A stretch of 64,000 nucleotides of DNA from Acinetobacter haemolyticus CIP 64.3 = MTCC 9819 (GTDB lineage: Bacteria; Pseudomonadota; Gammaproteobacteria; Pseudomonadales; Moraxellaceae), in NCBI RefSeq assembly GCF_000369065.1, contig NZ_KB849803.1, forward strand, positions 248,001 to 312,000, read 5' to 3'. Of this stretch, positions 39,297 through 48,608 are shown piece after piece. A program made the translations under genes and the position numbers. The stretch's first letter is position 1. Every line of letters starts with the position of its first letter. Under the pieces are notes generated by a model that saw only the letters and a program-made list of their open reading frames with translations, was not told the origin of the DNA and ran no database searches.

Positions 39297-40337
39297 ATGA
39301 GTTTGCAAAATAAATTTAATACGTTTAATCAACGAATCTATTTAACCCGTCATGATTCCGAGTATTCAAATGCTCGTGAAAAAGACGATAGCATTACAGC
39401 TACAATCAAGGCTAAATTTAAAGAAAAAGGTTATCCAGTTATTGATAACTTTGTTCAAGGGTCACTTGCTACTTATACGACAATCAAAGAACCAGGCAAA
39501 GATTTTGATATTGACCGTGCCATAGTTATTGATTATGAAGAATCTCCATCAGATCCATTAGTTCCTAAAAAAGTCATTTTAGAAATTCTGGAAGATCGTG
39601 GATTTCAAAATGCTAAAATCAAAAAACCTTGTGTTACTGCTGATTATAAATTTAAGAATCTACATATTGATATCCCAGTGTATAGAAAGAATTCCTGGGG
39701 AGGATATGAATTAGCAGTGGGGAAAAAAGACTCAGCTGATGAACATAAAATTTGGTCAGAATCCTCGCCAAAAGAACTCATTGACTGGGTCAATGACTCA
39801 TCTCAATATGGCGTATACGCCACAGAAAAACTACATCAATTTCGCAGATTGGTAAGGTACCTCAAACGTTGGAGAAACCTGAAGTTTAGTCCTGATGTGT
39901 GTAGAAAGATCTATTCAATAGGTCTAACTGTAATGATTAAACAGAACTTTAAACCAAGTATTGATGAAGACGGATTTCCAAATGATTTACTCGCACTAAA
40001 AGCTACAGTTGATTCAATTCTGGATTGGTCTTGTTATTTTCAATTGCACTCTGATGATCAATGGAAAGTAAAAGTAGAACTTCCTGTTTATCCATCTAGA
40101 GATATTTTTCATGGTAGTAGCCTAAATACGGGCACTAGATTTAGAAATCAATTCACTAATTTACGATCAACATTGCAGGATGTAATTGATACATCAGATG
40201 AAGCTGAACAATGCTCTTTACTGGTCAAAGTATTTGGTGATGACTTTCCAAATAATGTAAATACCAATAGTGCAAGCAATGCTCAAAAAGTGCAATTCGC
40301 TACCTCTGGAGCTGTAGGGACATCTCAAGGCGCATGA
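39297..40337 (+). CDS. CBASS cyclic-oligonucleotide synthase (CD-NTase)
   Basis: Makes a cyclic nucleotide alarm signal on phage infection. 346 residues. Nucleotidyltransferase motifs: GS at 55-56 (VQGSLATYTT), DFDID at 69-73, third Asp at 125 (LHIDIPVY). Start ATG 39297 (MSLQNKF) with GAGAGAG 8 bases upstream. With an HNH-SAVED effector the best guess is the CdnG group, which makes 3',2'-cGAMP, but the product is inferred. The flexible C-terminus ends in GTSQGA, the kind of small-residue tail that Cap2 conjugates to targets. The stop overlaps the cap2 ATG (ATGA). Confidence 0.9.
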   Translation: MSLQNKFNTFNQRIYLTRHDSEYSNAREKDDSITATIKAKFKEKGYPVIDNFVQGSLATYTTIKEPGKDFDIDRAIVIDYEESPSDPLVPKKVILEILEDRGFQNAKIKKPCVTADYKFKNLHIDIPVYRKNSWGGYELAVGKKDSADEHKIWSESSPKELIDWVNDSSQYGVYATEKLHQFRRLVRYLKRWRNLKFSPDVCRKIYSIGLTVMIKQNFKPSIDEDGFPNDLLALKATVDSILDWSCYFQLHSDDQWKVKVELPVYPSRDIFHGSSLNTGTRFRNQFTNLRSTLQDVIDTSDEAEQCSLLVKVFGDDFPNNVNTNSASNAQKVQFATSGAVGTSQGA

Positions 40338-41012
40338 ACTACTCTTCAATCATTAATCATCTGACAGACCGCGGATACCAAGTATCCGCAACAGAGTTCT
40401 GTTTGTTTCCGGCTCTGAGTGTCGAATGTTCCGTTGCGGGTTACGATATCACCTTAATTCATCTAAAAGATGAAGAACTTACTGCTCTACCTTCTTTTTT
40501 TCTAAAGTCTCCTGATAAGTATGGGCGAATCGCGCATACACTTGCGAATAAGAATTTAAATGTGGCTTCAATATGCGTAAATGTTCCGGATTCGGTGTCT
40601 ATCAATTTTGAGGTACCCGAACGAGCCTTTGAAGAATCCTTAAAACGGCATATTTCTTTATTAGAAAGATGTTTATCTGATTCCAAATGGAATAAAGAAG
40701 AGTTATTACGAGAATTTTTGGCAGGCTGGAATCATATTCAAGACCAGAAGTATGAGGACTTTTTATGCTTGTCTGATAAAGGAGAATTTGAGCTTCTTAA
40801 TATTCTTCCTCCCAAGAAAGGTGTTAAATACGGACTGAATGCTTGCCATTTTGGGATACCTCAGGAATTTAAACAAAAGCCTCAATTTTCAGTAATTAAT
40901 GATCACATCAATAACCGTGGTAAACCTAAAGGAATTGGATGTATTGTTCCTTTAGAAAAGTTAGTCCCAGTGATGTGTGCTGAATTAGCAGGAGACTTTC
41001 ACTTGGGAGATT

Positions 41013-41882
41013 CTAGGCAGCTAACCGATAAAAGTCTTCTGCCATTTGATTTGGTGTCTTAAAATCCAAGCCTTTTTGAATTCTTCGCTGATTATAAAAT
41101 AACTCTATATATTTTGTAATATCCGCTTTGGCTTCTTCCCTTGTTTTGTAGTTGCGATGATGGACTAGTTCATTTTTGAGTATGCCCCAGAAACTCTCTA
41201 TCGGTGCATTATCGAAGCAGTCGCCTTTTTTGCTCATTGAACCCTGAAAATCAAATTTCTCAAGTAAGTTTCGATATTCATTACTGCAATATTGGCTGCC
41301 TCTGTCTGAATGTACAATGAGATCTTTAGCAGGTTTCTGATTGCGAATAGCCATATTCAATGCATCACAAACAAGCTTGGCTGTCATGCGCTCATTTAAG
41401 CTATAGCCAACAACCTGTTTCGTGTAAAGATCTTTGACAGCTGCCAAGTACAACCAGCCCTCAGCCGTCCAAATGTAGGTAATGTCACTCGACCACGCAA
41501 GATTAGGCTTCGTCATTGAAAACTGTTGCTTGAGTAAATTGTCATAAATAGAACGGTTGTGATCACTGTCCGTGGTTCTTTTGAAACGCTTATGGCGCTT
41601 ACAATACAACTGATTTGATTTTTTTATTTGGCGCACAGCATACATACTTATTTTGATACTTTGCGCTTGTAAATGCTTGGTTAATCGAACATAGCCATAG
41701 CTTTGTTTGGTTTCTTCATGGGCTATTTTGACCAAAATTGTCTGCTGATTTCGCTGAATTGATCTTTTACTCATGCCTCGCTTTAGCCAATCATAAAAGC
41801 GAGAAACGGATACACGAAGTAATCGAGCCATTAAAATAATCGGAAATAAGTGGCTTTGCGATTTCATATAGGCGTACCTCAC
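41013..41882 (-). CDS. IS3-family transposase OrfB
   Basis: 289-residue catalytic DDE integrase domain: Asp in WSSDITYIW, Asp in VHSDRGSQYCS, Glu in NAPIESFWGILKNEL. An HTH_21-type region (KIAHEETKQSYGYVRLTKHL) precedes it. Overlaps orfA by 4 bases; a programmed -1 frameshift usually makes the OrfAB fusion in this family. Confidence 0.92.
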   Translation of the reverse strand: MRYAYMKSQSHLFPIILMARLLRVSVSRFYDWLKRGMSKRSIQRNQQTILVKIAHEETKQSYGYVRLTKHLQAQSIKISMYAVRQIKKSNQLYCKRHKRFKRTTDSDHNRSIYDNLLKQQFSMTKPNLAWSSDITYIWTAEGWLYLAAVKDLYTKQVVGYSLNERMTAKLVCDALNMAIRNQKPAKDLIVHSDRGSQYCSNEYRNLLEKFDFQGSMSKKGDCFDNAPIESFWGILKNELVHHRNYKTREEAKADITKYIELFYNQRRIQKGLDFKTPNQMAEDFYRLAA

Positions 41883-42178
41883 TGACTTTCTTTGGCAAAG
41901 TACGCTGCTGCCTTTTTTAAAAATTCACGTTCCATTTCAGCTGTTTTGAGCTGTTGTTTAAGCTTCTTATTTTCTTCGAGTAAGGCGTTTAGATCGGGCG
42001 AATACTGTTTTGTGCCTGCTAAAGTTCCAGCCTTTGCTTTGTTATTCCAGTTCGAAAGGGTTTGCATTGAAATGCCAAGTTGTCTAGCGGATTCCGATAC
42101 ATTACCTTGGTTCTCTTCAATGGCTTTTATGGCTTCAGCTTTAAATTCTGCGGTGTAAGTCTTCTGTTTCTTGCTCAT
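41879..42178 (-). CDS. IS3-family transposase OrfA
   Basis: 99 residues with an N-terminal helix-turn-helix (KTYTAEFKAEAIKAIEE...SESARQLGISMQTLSNW) that binds the IS ends, and a C-terminal leucine zipper (LNALLEENKKLKQQLKTAEM). ATG at 42178 preceded by AGGAG on the minus strand. Confidence 0.92.
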   Translation of the reverse strand: MSKKQKTYTAEFKAEAIKAIEENQGNVSESARQLGISMQTLSNWNNKAKAGTLAGTKQYSPDLNALLEENKKLKQQLKTAEMEREFLKKAAAYFAKESQ

Positions 42179-42406
42179 GGTAAACTCCTAATGAGTATGT
42201 ATAGTTTACCAAGTTAAACCCTCCTGTTTTTTAAGCACACATCACAGCCCCATGGCAGAGTGCAGACTTAGAAGAATGGTATCTTGAAATACTCAAGTTT
42301 ATTTCTCAGGATGTTTTTGAGTCTTTAACCCGTACCCTCGGACAAACTCGAGACCATGAACCGTACCGGGTTTGTCGGAGACCAAGCTTTCTGAGAGAAT
42401 GTCCCG

Positions 42407-42724
42407 ATGAAAAAAGTAAAATATACCCCTGAAATCAGAGAAAGAGCGGTTCAATTATTGATTGAATCCGAGAAAGATTATCCATCGAATTGGGCTGCGA
42501 TCACCGCTATTGCTCCCAAGATAGGTTGTACTCCTGAAACTCTACGTGTTTGGTATCAAAAATATTTAGATAAACAAAACCCAATTAAAGTACAGCAACT
42601 TTCAGATCAAGAACGTATTAAACAACTCGAACGTGAAAATAAAGAACTGCAACGTGCTAACGAAATTCTACGTAAAGCAGCCGCTTTTTTCGCCCAGGCG
42701 GAGCTCGACCGCCCACACAAATAA
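42407..42724 (+). CDS. IS3-family transposase OrfA (copy 1)
   Basis: 105 residues: HTH (KYTPEIRERAVQLLIES...KIGCTPETLRVWYQ) and a C-terminal zipper (IKQLERENKELQRANEIL). Its stop overlaps the orfB start in TAATG, allowing coupling besides the frameshift usual in the family. Confidence 0.93.
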   Translation: MKKVKYTPEIRERAVQLLIESEKDYPSNWAAITAIAPKIGCTPETLRVWYQKYLDKQNPIKVQQLSDQERIKQLERENKELQRANEILRKAAAFFAQAELDRPHK

Positions 42725-43626
42725 TGGTAGATTTCATCCATAACAATAAGGCGTTATATGGTGTTGAGGCGATTTGCAGGATTTTACCGATCGCGGCTTC
42801 TACCTATTATCGAACACTAGATTTCGTTGAAAACCCAGAACATCGAGCAAAGCGAGATCTACATGACTTGCATCATGCTGAACAAATTAAACGAATTTGG
42901 AAGGAAAGTTCAGGTCGATATGGTGTGCGTAAAGTTTGGCAAAAATTGAAACGTGAAGGCTATGTTATTGCTCGCTGTACAGTTGCTCGATTGATGCAAA
43001 AACTAGGTATACAAGGTGTTTGGCGTGGTAAGAATAAACAAACTACCCGTAGCCGAGAGGATCAAAAACGAGCAGATGACTTGGTGAAACGCAATTTTAG
43101 TGCTGATCATCCTGACCAGCTATGGGTCGCTGACTTCACGTATATTCAAACAAATTCAGGCTGGGTTTATACTGCATTTATTATTGATGTCTTCTCACGA
43201 GCAATTGTTGGATGGAAAGTATCGACACGGATGAATACAGATATGGTGCTCGATGCACTTGAGCAAGCGTTACATGCTCGAGACATGCCAAAGAATGTGA
43301 TTCACCATAGTGACAGAGGGGTTCAATATCTTTCCATTCGCTATACCAATCGTTTAGAAGCAGCAAATTTACGAGCATCAGTCGGTACGACCGGTGATTC
43401 ATACGATAATGCTTTGGCTGAAACAGTGAATGGCTTATACAAAACAGAGGTGATTGAATATTTAAAAGCAGATTGGCAAGGTTTAGCGGATGTACAACTT
43501 GCGACATTAAATTGGGTAGATTGGTTCAATAAAGAGCGTGTACATAGTGCACTAGGTTATGTGCCACCTTTTGATTTTGAAGCAATGTACTATGATAAAA
43601 TTAATCCGTTAGGTCAGGTGGCCTAA
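42724..43626 (+). CDS. IS3-family transposase OrfB (copy 1)
   Basis: 300 residues with the DDE triad: Asp in WVADFTYIQ, Asp in HHSDRGVQYLS, Glu in NALAETVNGLYKTEV. Full length and identical in translation to copy 2. Confidence 0.94.
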   Translation: MVDFIHNNKALYGVEAICRILPIAASTYYRTLDFVENPEHRAKRDLHDLHHAEQIKRIWKESSGRYGVRKVWQKLKREGYVIARCTVARLMQKLGIQGVWRGKNKQTTRSREDQKRADDLVKRNFSADHPDQLWVADFTYIQTNSGWVYTAFIIDVFSRAIVGWKVSTRMNTDMVLDALEQALHARDMPKNVIHHSDRGVQYLSIRYTNRLEAANLRASVGTTGDSYDNALAETVNGLYKTEVIEYLKADWQGLADVQLATLNWVDWFNKERVHSALGYVPPFDFEAMYYDKINPLGQVA

Positions 43627-44644
43627 CTTAAATAAAAAGTCTCCGACAAACCCGGTACGGTTCACCATGCCTTTTGGCTTGTATTTAATGCGGATACACC
43701 TTCAGGTAAAACTTGGTTTGGTATCCATTTTCATTTAAAACATAATATTAAAAGCAAAAAAGGTCTGCCTCTTAATCGTGAGCATTTAGAGTTCTGGGAA
43801 CTCAAGGCAATGAATGTACGTTTATTTAATAAAGAACGAGTAATGCCACGAAGTGGAGCTATTCAGGAACTCCAAAACAAAAAAGTTTTACTTGTAGGTT
43901 GCGGATCGGTTGGGAGCCAAATTGCTAATCAACTTGCGTCCACAGGTATCGGCCATATAACACTTTCAGATCCCGAGACATTTTCTTTAGATAATTTATA
44001 CCGCCATACTCTTGCAGCTCACTATATTAGCTGGCCTAAGACTTGGGGCTTACAAACAGAATTGAGTAATAAATATCCTTGGCTAGAAGTCCAGGTTATG
44101 TTTTCAGAACTCCTAAGCCTAAGATATGAAAATATATTAAATACTTTCGATCTCATCATTATCGCAATCGGTTCACCTACACAAGAACGTATTTTTCATG
44201 ATTACTGTATTAAGAATTCAGTTGAAACTGCTGTCATAAATACCTGGGTGGAAGGTTACGGAATTGGGGGACATGCTGTACTAGATATTCCTGATTCAAA
44301 AGGTTGTTTAAGATGTGCATATGTTGATCCAATTGATTTTTCACGAGGCCTAGGTTCCAACCTTAATTTTTTGAAACCTAATCAAAACCTTACAAAAAAT
44401 CTTGCGGGTTGCGGAAATGCATTCTTACCTTATAGCAACTTAAGTGCATTACAAACCGCTCTTATTACTTCTAATTTAGCAATCAAGTTTTTAATGGGCC
44501 AATTACACAGCTCTTCAAAAGTGAGCTGGAAAGGTAGTGATTTTGATGTTATCCAAGCTGGTTTCCAGGTAACTGATCGATATACACAGTTTTCAAAATC
44601 ATTGGAAATTCTCCCTCTTCTAAATAGTGGGTGTGATCTTTGCA

Positions 44645-45136
44645 ATGATTGAAAATTATTACTTGCTCCCCTCTAAACAGTTTGAACTCTATATTTCCCA
44701 TGAAGTTATTCAAACATGGACGAGATATAAGCAACTTGATAGAAAAGATCTAGAAGCATGTGGTGTTCTGATTGGCAATCAAAGCTCCTCTAACCCTAAT
44801 CAGTACTGGATTGAAGACTTAACTGAGCCTATGCCAAAAGATTGCAGATCTACGCATAGGTTCACCTTAAAAGATCCGGGACATCAAAAGAAAGTAGATT
44901 CGGCATTTTCAAAATCAAACGGAACCTCGGTTTATTTAGGAACTTGGCATAGCCACCCACAAAACATCCCAACTCCGTCACATATTGATTATGCAGACTG
45001 GAAAAGTTGCATTTTGAGGAATCCTGACCGCCAGCTTTTTTTTGTCATAGTAGGCATTCAAGCAATACGAATTTTCTTTTACTCCTCCCTTCAAGGATGG
45101 AATCAAGCAGAGATCAATAATCATCAAGTACTATAA
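44645..45136 (+). CDS. cap3: CBASS Cap3 (JAB/JAMM-family peptidase)
   Basis: Deconjugating protease that removes the CD-NTase from Cap2-made conjugates and keeps CBASS in check. 163 residues from ATG 44645, which overlaps the cap2 stop; the frame is open six codons further upstream. The JAMM zinc site is complete: Glu37 (LEACGVLIG), His102-Ser-His104-Pro, then Ser112 and Asp115 (HSHPQNIPTPSHIDYAD). Intact although cap2 is broken. Confidence 0.92.
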   Translation: MIENYYLLPSKQFELYISHEVIQTWTRYKQLDRKDLEACGVLIGNQSSSNPNQYWIEDLTEPMPKDCRSTHRFTLKDPGHQKKVDSAFSKSNGTSVYLGTWHSHPQNIPTPSHIDYADWKSCILRNPDRQLFFVIVGIQAIRIFFYSSLQGWNQAEINNHQVL

Positions 45137-45147
45137 GGACTAAAAGA

Positions 45148-46749
45148 ATGACTGAAGTTACTTTTACTGAAACACTTGTACAAACGGAAAATCCTCCATT
45201 TGATTCATTAAAGACTGCACAAGAGTTTACAACTACAATTCAAGATTTCATTACATGGGATACAGTCGGCCTACTTATTGATGAAAGTGGTCAAAATTTA
45301 GTTATTTTATTATTAGAAAATGATGCTGTAATCAGTTCCCTAAGGGCTAACCTGTATGAGACTGATCTACTTCAATTCATATTAGAACTATCTAATAAAC
45401 AAACCAAAAAAATTATTCTGCATGCTTGGCAAGGTCATACAATAAATTGTTCTCATTTAAGCGATTTAAAAAAACTTGAGCATATTTGGCATAATAAAAG
45501 CGCTTATCAAGCTACAGAATTTATTAAAGTAAATGACATTAAAAAATTCATCAAAAGCTATTTTAAGCCAGTAAAAAAAATTGGACGAGGTAATCCGTTT
45601 ACTGCCGAGACAAAGCGGCTGGTCATGCAAGATAGTCATGGACGCTGCATGTTCACTGGATGCGGTGATCGACTAGATATCGAACAACTTACAGGCATGA
45701 AGGGTAATATAGGATACCTGGCTCATAATGTAGCCTCTTCAGAAAGAGGTGAAAGAGGAATTCCGTACCTTTCCGACATGCTTTCCGATGACCCAGCAAA
45801 TGTACTACTCTTGTGTGATAAACATCACCGGTTAATTGATAAAATTGCAGCAAGTGATTACTCAGCACAACAACTGAGCGAAATGAGAAAATCCTATTGT
45901 GATTTAGCTAATACTTTACTTGACGCCCTAGCATTCAGCCCAATTCCTGTATATTCAATTTTATGGTCTGTAAATAGTAATGTTGTTGGTCATCCAGAGC
46001 CTAAAGAGATTGCTTCATGTTTATCACCATTACAACATCGAATGGATGGTTACCTTCAAAGGTTATGTGATAGTAATACGTTATATATGAAAAATCCTGA
46101 CCAGTTTTCACAACAACTCGTCATGATTATTCAGAATGAAGCCGACAAAATTATCCAGCAAACAAGTTTAAATGGACATCGTGCTGCAATCTTCGCATTC
46201 GGACCTATGCCGGCACTTATTGGCTTAGGTGCTTTATTAGGTAATAAAGGAAAGTTTCTCCCAATGTTAAGGGATAGAGAAGCGAATCGATGGGGATGGC
46301 CAAATACTTCAGCTGCTGATCAATCATATGAAACGATTGGAATTGGAACTCTTCGAAAGGCTGCCGATGTAGTTTTATGTATAAATTTCACAGCTCTTAT
46401 TGATAAAATCAAAAATAAGGCTCTTGAGCTAAAAGCTGAATTGGATGCTGATATTATTGAAATTAATGCGCTTGAAGCATATTTAGGAAGTAAGGCTGTT
46501 CCTCATCCCCATAATATTTCAAAGTTCACCGCTGAGCTTCAGAAACTTTTTCATCTATTAAAAGATAAACATGGTGTAAAGAGAGTCCATCTTTTAATTG
46601 CCGCACCAAATGCAGCCTGTATCGCTTTAGGACAAGCTATTGATCTACATCATCCTGATATTATTATCTATGACTTTGCGCAAGATACTATGCTTCCTAA
46701 ACTCATTATTAGAAATGATTCACGCGGAAATCACTTAGAACTTCCCTAA
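45148..46749 (+). CDS. cap5: CBASS effector Cap5 (HNH nuclease-SAVED) with an N-terminal extension
   Basis: DNA-degrading effector: the C-terminal SAVED domain binds the cyclic nucleotide and switches on the HNH nuclease, killing the infected cell. 533 residues. HNH at about 150-245: GRCMFTGC (Cys167 area), LAHNVAS (His193-Asn194), LLLCDKHHRLID (His226-227). SAVED at about 320-533: IFAFGPMPALIGLGALLG...VHLLIAAPNAACIALGQAI. Known Cap5 proteins begin almost directly with the HNH domain (~380-400 residues). Here ~145 residues precede it, with alternating strands and helices (TVGLLIDESGQNLVILLLEN). The start is firm: AAGGA stands 8 bases before the ATG, 11 bases after cap3. Confidence 0.9.
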   Translation: MTEVTFTETLVQTENPPFDSLKTAQEFTTTIQDFITWDTVGLLIDESGQNLVILLLENDAVISSLRANLYETDLLQFILELSNKQTKKIILHAWQGHTINCSHLSDLKKLEHIWHNKSAYQATEFIKVNDIKKFIKSYFKPVKKIGRGNPFTAETKRLVMQDSHGRCMFTGCGDRLDIEQLTGMKGNIGYLAHNVASSERGERGIPYLSDMLSDDPANVLLLCDKHHRLIDKIAASDYSAQQLSEMRKSYCDLANTLLDALAFSPIPVYSILWSVNSNVVGHPEPKEIASCLSPLQHRMDGYLQRLCDSNTLYMKNPDQFSQQLVMIIQNEADKIIQQTSLNGHRAAIFAFGPMPALIGLGALLGNKGKFLPMLRDREANRWGWPNTSAADQSYETIGIGTLRKAADVVLCINFTALIDKIKNKALELKAELDADIIEINALEAYLGSKAVPHPHNISKFTAELQKLFHLLKDKHGVKRVHLLIAAPNAACIALGQAIDLHHPDIIIYDFAQDTMLPKLIIRNDSRGNHLELP

Positions 46750-46802
46750 AAAAACCTATTTTACAAGCTTATTTTTAATATATTAAAAATGGGATAGACC
46801 TT

Positions 46803-48608
46803 ATGACTAATACTTCTACTGATCAAAATAAAAACTCTTCTGATGGAAATAAAGTAAAACTATTATGGGAGATTCTTAAACCCTATAAAGATAAATATTT
46901 ACAAGTTTGGTGGTATGGAGGGATGGAAAAAGGAAAAAGGCCTGGAGATCAGCCACAGGTCCATGTCTTATTCAGAGAAGTTTTAGAAGATTTCAGTCCC
47001 ACTGATAATTTTATTCAGATTACAGCAAACATTACAGATCTTGTATCTTGGCGAGTTGATTCAATTTGGCATCAGCAACGAAAAATAGATTTTGCAAACC
47101 AGGATATCTATGAATTTGTTATTGATCATACTGATTTCGAATTTAAATTTTTAAAAATCTATGAGAATGTGGATGAGAAGAAGAAAATTAACTTTTTCAA
47201 AAATCGAGAAGAATGCGAAATAGTAGATACGAAAGAGAAAAAAAATTGTATTTCTTTCAAAGTGAACCACCCTGACTTTGATGAGCTTTTAATACCATGT
47301 CTAGAATTTCTCACTAGAGCATACGGTTTATCAACTGAGCTCATACGAATACTTACTACATATAATGAAAGTGAACGAGAATCTCGATTATATATTCCCC
47401 ACGTAGGGGAAAAGGATCTTTGGAGTGTACTACTTGGCGATAGAATTACCCGGCAGGATGCCGACTTTGTCGCATATTATAAATATACTGAACTCGCTAA
47501 GAATGCTACACGTATTTTATATAGTAGTATCGTTAGAAATTCTGATTTAAAACAAGCCAATATCTATCCAAAAGTTGTCCCTTGGCATACGGAGACCTTA
47601 CCTATCCGAGTGTCAGGGTTCCGCTTAGCGGGAACAAAAACATTTGTTGTGACAAGAATCAGAGGAATGAAGTCACCAAAAAATGATCATATTAGAATAA
47701 TACCTAGAGCAACTGAACGTATTAATACCACTACAGACACTAACCAGCCTAATCCCCCCTTACCTCAATTAGGTAGCGGTGACATTAACGTTTCCACAAA
47801 TCAGGGCGGTCGACGTCCGCCTTCTGATTATGAATTCTTAGAAGATGACTTTGAATGGATTGATGGCGGTCCAGCTAGTGAATTAAGTAAATACAAATAT
47901 GTAAAACAGACTAAACATCCAAAAAGAAAGAAGAAATATATAGAAACACAGACTATAGGAACTGGAGCTCCTGACAATTCACCAGAAGTATTAAATGGCC
48001 AAATAGTTCCTTCAACAAATCAATCGACAGAGTTTCAGGCCTCCGAGGATGGCAGAATTATTGGATTATGGAAAGCTTGTGTAAAAGCCATGGATTTCAA
48101 TCCAGATTTAATACAAAAAGTTCACTATTACACATTTGAAAAGGGATTTAACTATTCCGAACTCCCGATGCTGATCGGTTTTTTTACTGAATCTGAAGAG
48201 CAGATTCACAAGACTTGGTGCTACGCAAATTCATTAAAAACCCAAATAAGAGGAGCATTAATTATCAGATTAACTGTATCGCAATTAGAACCTGTTTATA
48301 TTTTTGATATACAGCCCGCAACATATACGTCTACTGTAGAAGGTGAAACTCTGACAAAAGAAAGAGGACATGCCGGTTTAGTGTTTCAAATGAAATATGA
48401 AAAAGATCTCGAACAGTTCGTTTCAGATTTAATGTATCATCTTCCTCTACATGAGGGTTCATATCCCTCAAGAGTGTTTCAAAGCTTGTTAGTAACTCAA
48501 ATATTTTTATTTCGACATTCAAATACAAAAGGGTTGACCGAAGGTGAATCAACTTTGTTGAATGCTTTAAGAAAGATAGAAATTGATAAAGTAACGTTCA
48601 AGAATTGA
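46803..48608 (+). CDS. Putative TnsE-like transposition protein (tentative)
   Basis: 601 residues, no signal peptide or membrane segment. From memory it parallels Tn7 TnsE in layout: LLIPCLEFLTRAYGLS (about 162-177) resembles TnsE's IPQLELARSLF region. LPIRVSGFRLAGTKTFVVTRIRG (cut at ~265-285) resembles WKLHVKG...YLVEEIVG; FEWIDGGPAS plus a basic run near 355-385 resembles TWISFSRPS plus its basic stretch. The C-terminal VYIFDIQPATYTS and YPSRVFQSL resemble TnsE's LLEVDASDG and WPNSLFDQL. TnsE directs Tn7 to conjugating plasmids. It lies 53 bp after cap5, so an accessory CBASS protein is the alternative. Confidence 0.45.
   Translation: MTNTSTDQNKNSSDGNKVKLLWEILKPYKDKYLQVWWYGGMEKGKRPGDQPQVHVLFREVLEDFSPTDNFIQITANITDLVSWRVDSIWHQQRKIDFANQDIYEFVIDHTDFEFKFLKIYENVDEKKKINFFKNREECEIVDTKEKKNCISFKVNHPDFDELLIPCLEFLTRAYGLSTELIRILTTYNESERESRLYIPHVGEKDLWSVLLGDRITRQDADFVAYYKYTELAKNATRILYSSIVRNSDLKQANIYPKVVPWHTETLPIRVSGFRLAGTKTFVVTRIRGMKSPKNDHIRIIPRATERINTTTDTNQPNPPLPQLGSGDINVSTNQGGRRPPSDYEFLEDDFEWIDGGPASELSKYKYVKQTKHPKRKKKYIETQTIGTGAPDNSPEVLNGQIVPSTNQSTEFQASEDGRIIGLWKACVKAMDFNPDLIQKVHYYTFEKGFNYSELPMLIGFFTESEEQIHKTWCYANSLKTQIRGALIIRLTVSQLEPVYIFDIQPATYTSTVEGETLTKERGHAGLVFQMKYEKDLEQFVSDLMYHLPLHEGSYPSRVFQSLLVTQIFLFRHSNTKGLTEGESTLLNALRKIEIDKVTFKN

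Larger units (their letters stand above)
40971..42244 (-). mobile_element. IS3-family insertion sequence in cap2 (1,274 bp)
   Basis: The ends share the inverted repeat TGATGTGTGCT (40971-40981 and 42234-42244) with a longer imperfect match inside (CAGGAG...TTT.ACTTGG). The 3-bp target duplication CAG is at 40968-40970 and 42245-42247. It holds two frames, orfA and orfB, on the minus strand. Single copy in the window. Confidence 0.9.
42357..43664 (+). mobile_element. IS3-family insertion sequence, copy 1 (in cap2, 1,308 bp)
   Basis: Perfect 26-bp terminal inverted repeats starting TGAACCGTACCGGGTTTGTC. The 3-bp target duplication CCA is at 42354-42356 and 43665-43667. The same element, of the same length and apparently identical in sequence, lies at 51776-53083. 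It sits only 112 bases from the other IS in cap2. Confidence 0.95.
40334..44652 (+). pseudogene. cap2: CBASS Cap2 (E2-E1 fusion), split by two insertion sequences
   Basis: Cap2 conjugates the C-terminus of the CD-NTase to cell targets and so primes it. Coding pieces: 40334-40970, 42248-42356 and 43668-44652. Taking out both IS elements and one copy of each 3-bp duplication (CAG, CCA) gives 1,731 bases, 577 codons with stop, no internal stop. The junctions read EKLVP-APWQSADLEEW and GQTRD-HAFWLVFN. The E2-like part is N-terminal (candidate Cys in VASICVN). The E1/ThiF part begins near residue 310 with the ATP loop GCGSVGSQ at 326-333 and DNLYRHTLA. As it stands, the E2 frame runs 92 bases into the first IS, and an E1-only product of 280 residues could start at 43810. 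Confidence 0.92.

Noticed and set aside
40971..41062. Natural C-terminus of the E2-like protein (ends at 41062)
   Set aside because: From 40971 the frame reads the terminal repeat of the insertion sequence; the true gene continues after 42247.
43810..44652. Separate ThiF/E1 gene starting at 43810
   Set aside because: The frame is open back to the IS end and joins the E2 part in frame once both insertions are removed; it is the second half of cap2.
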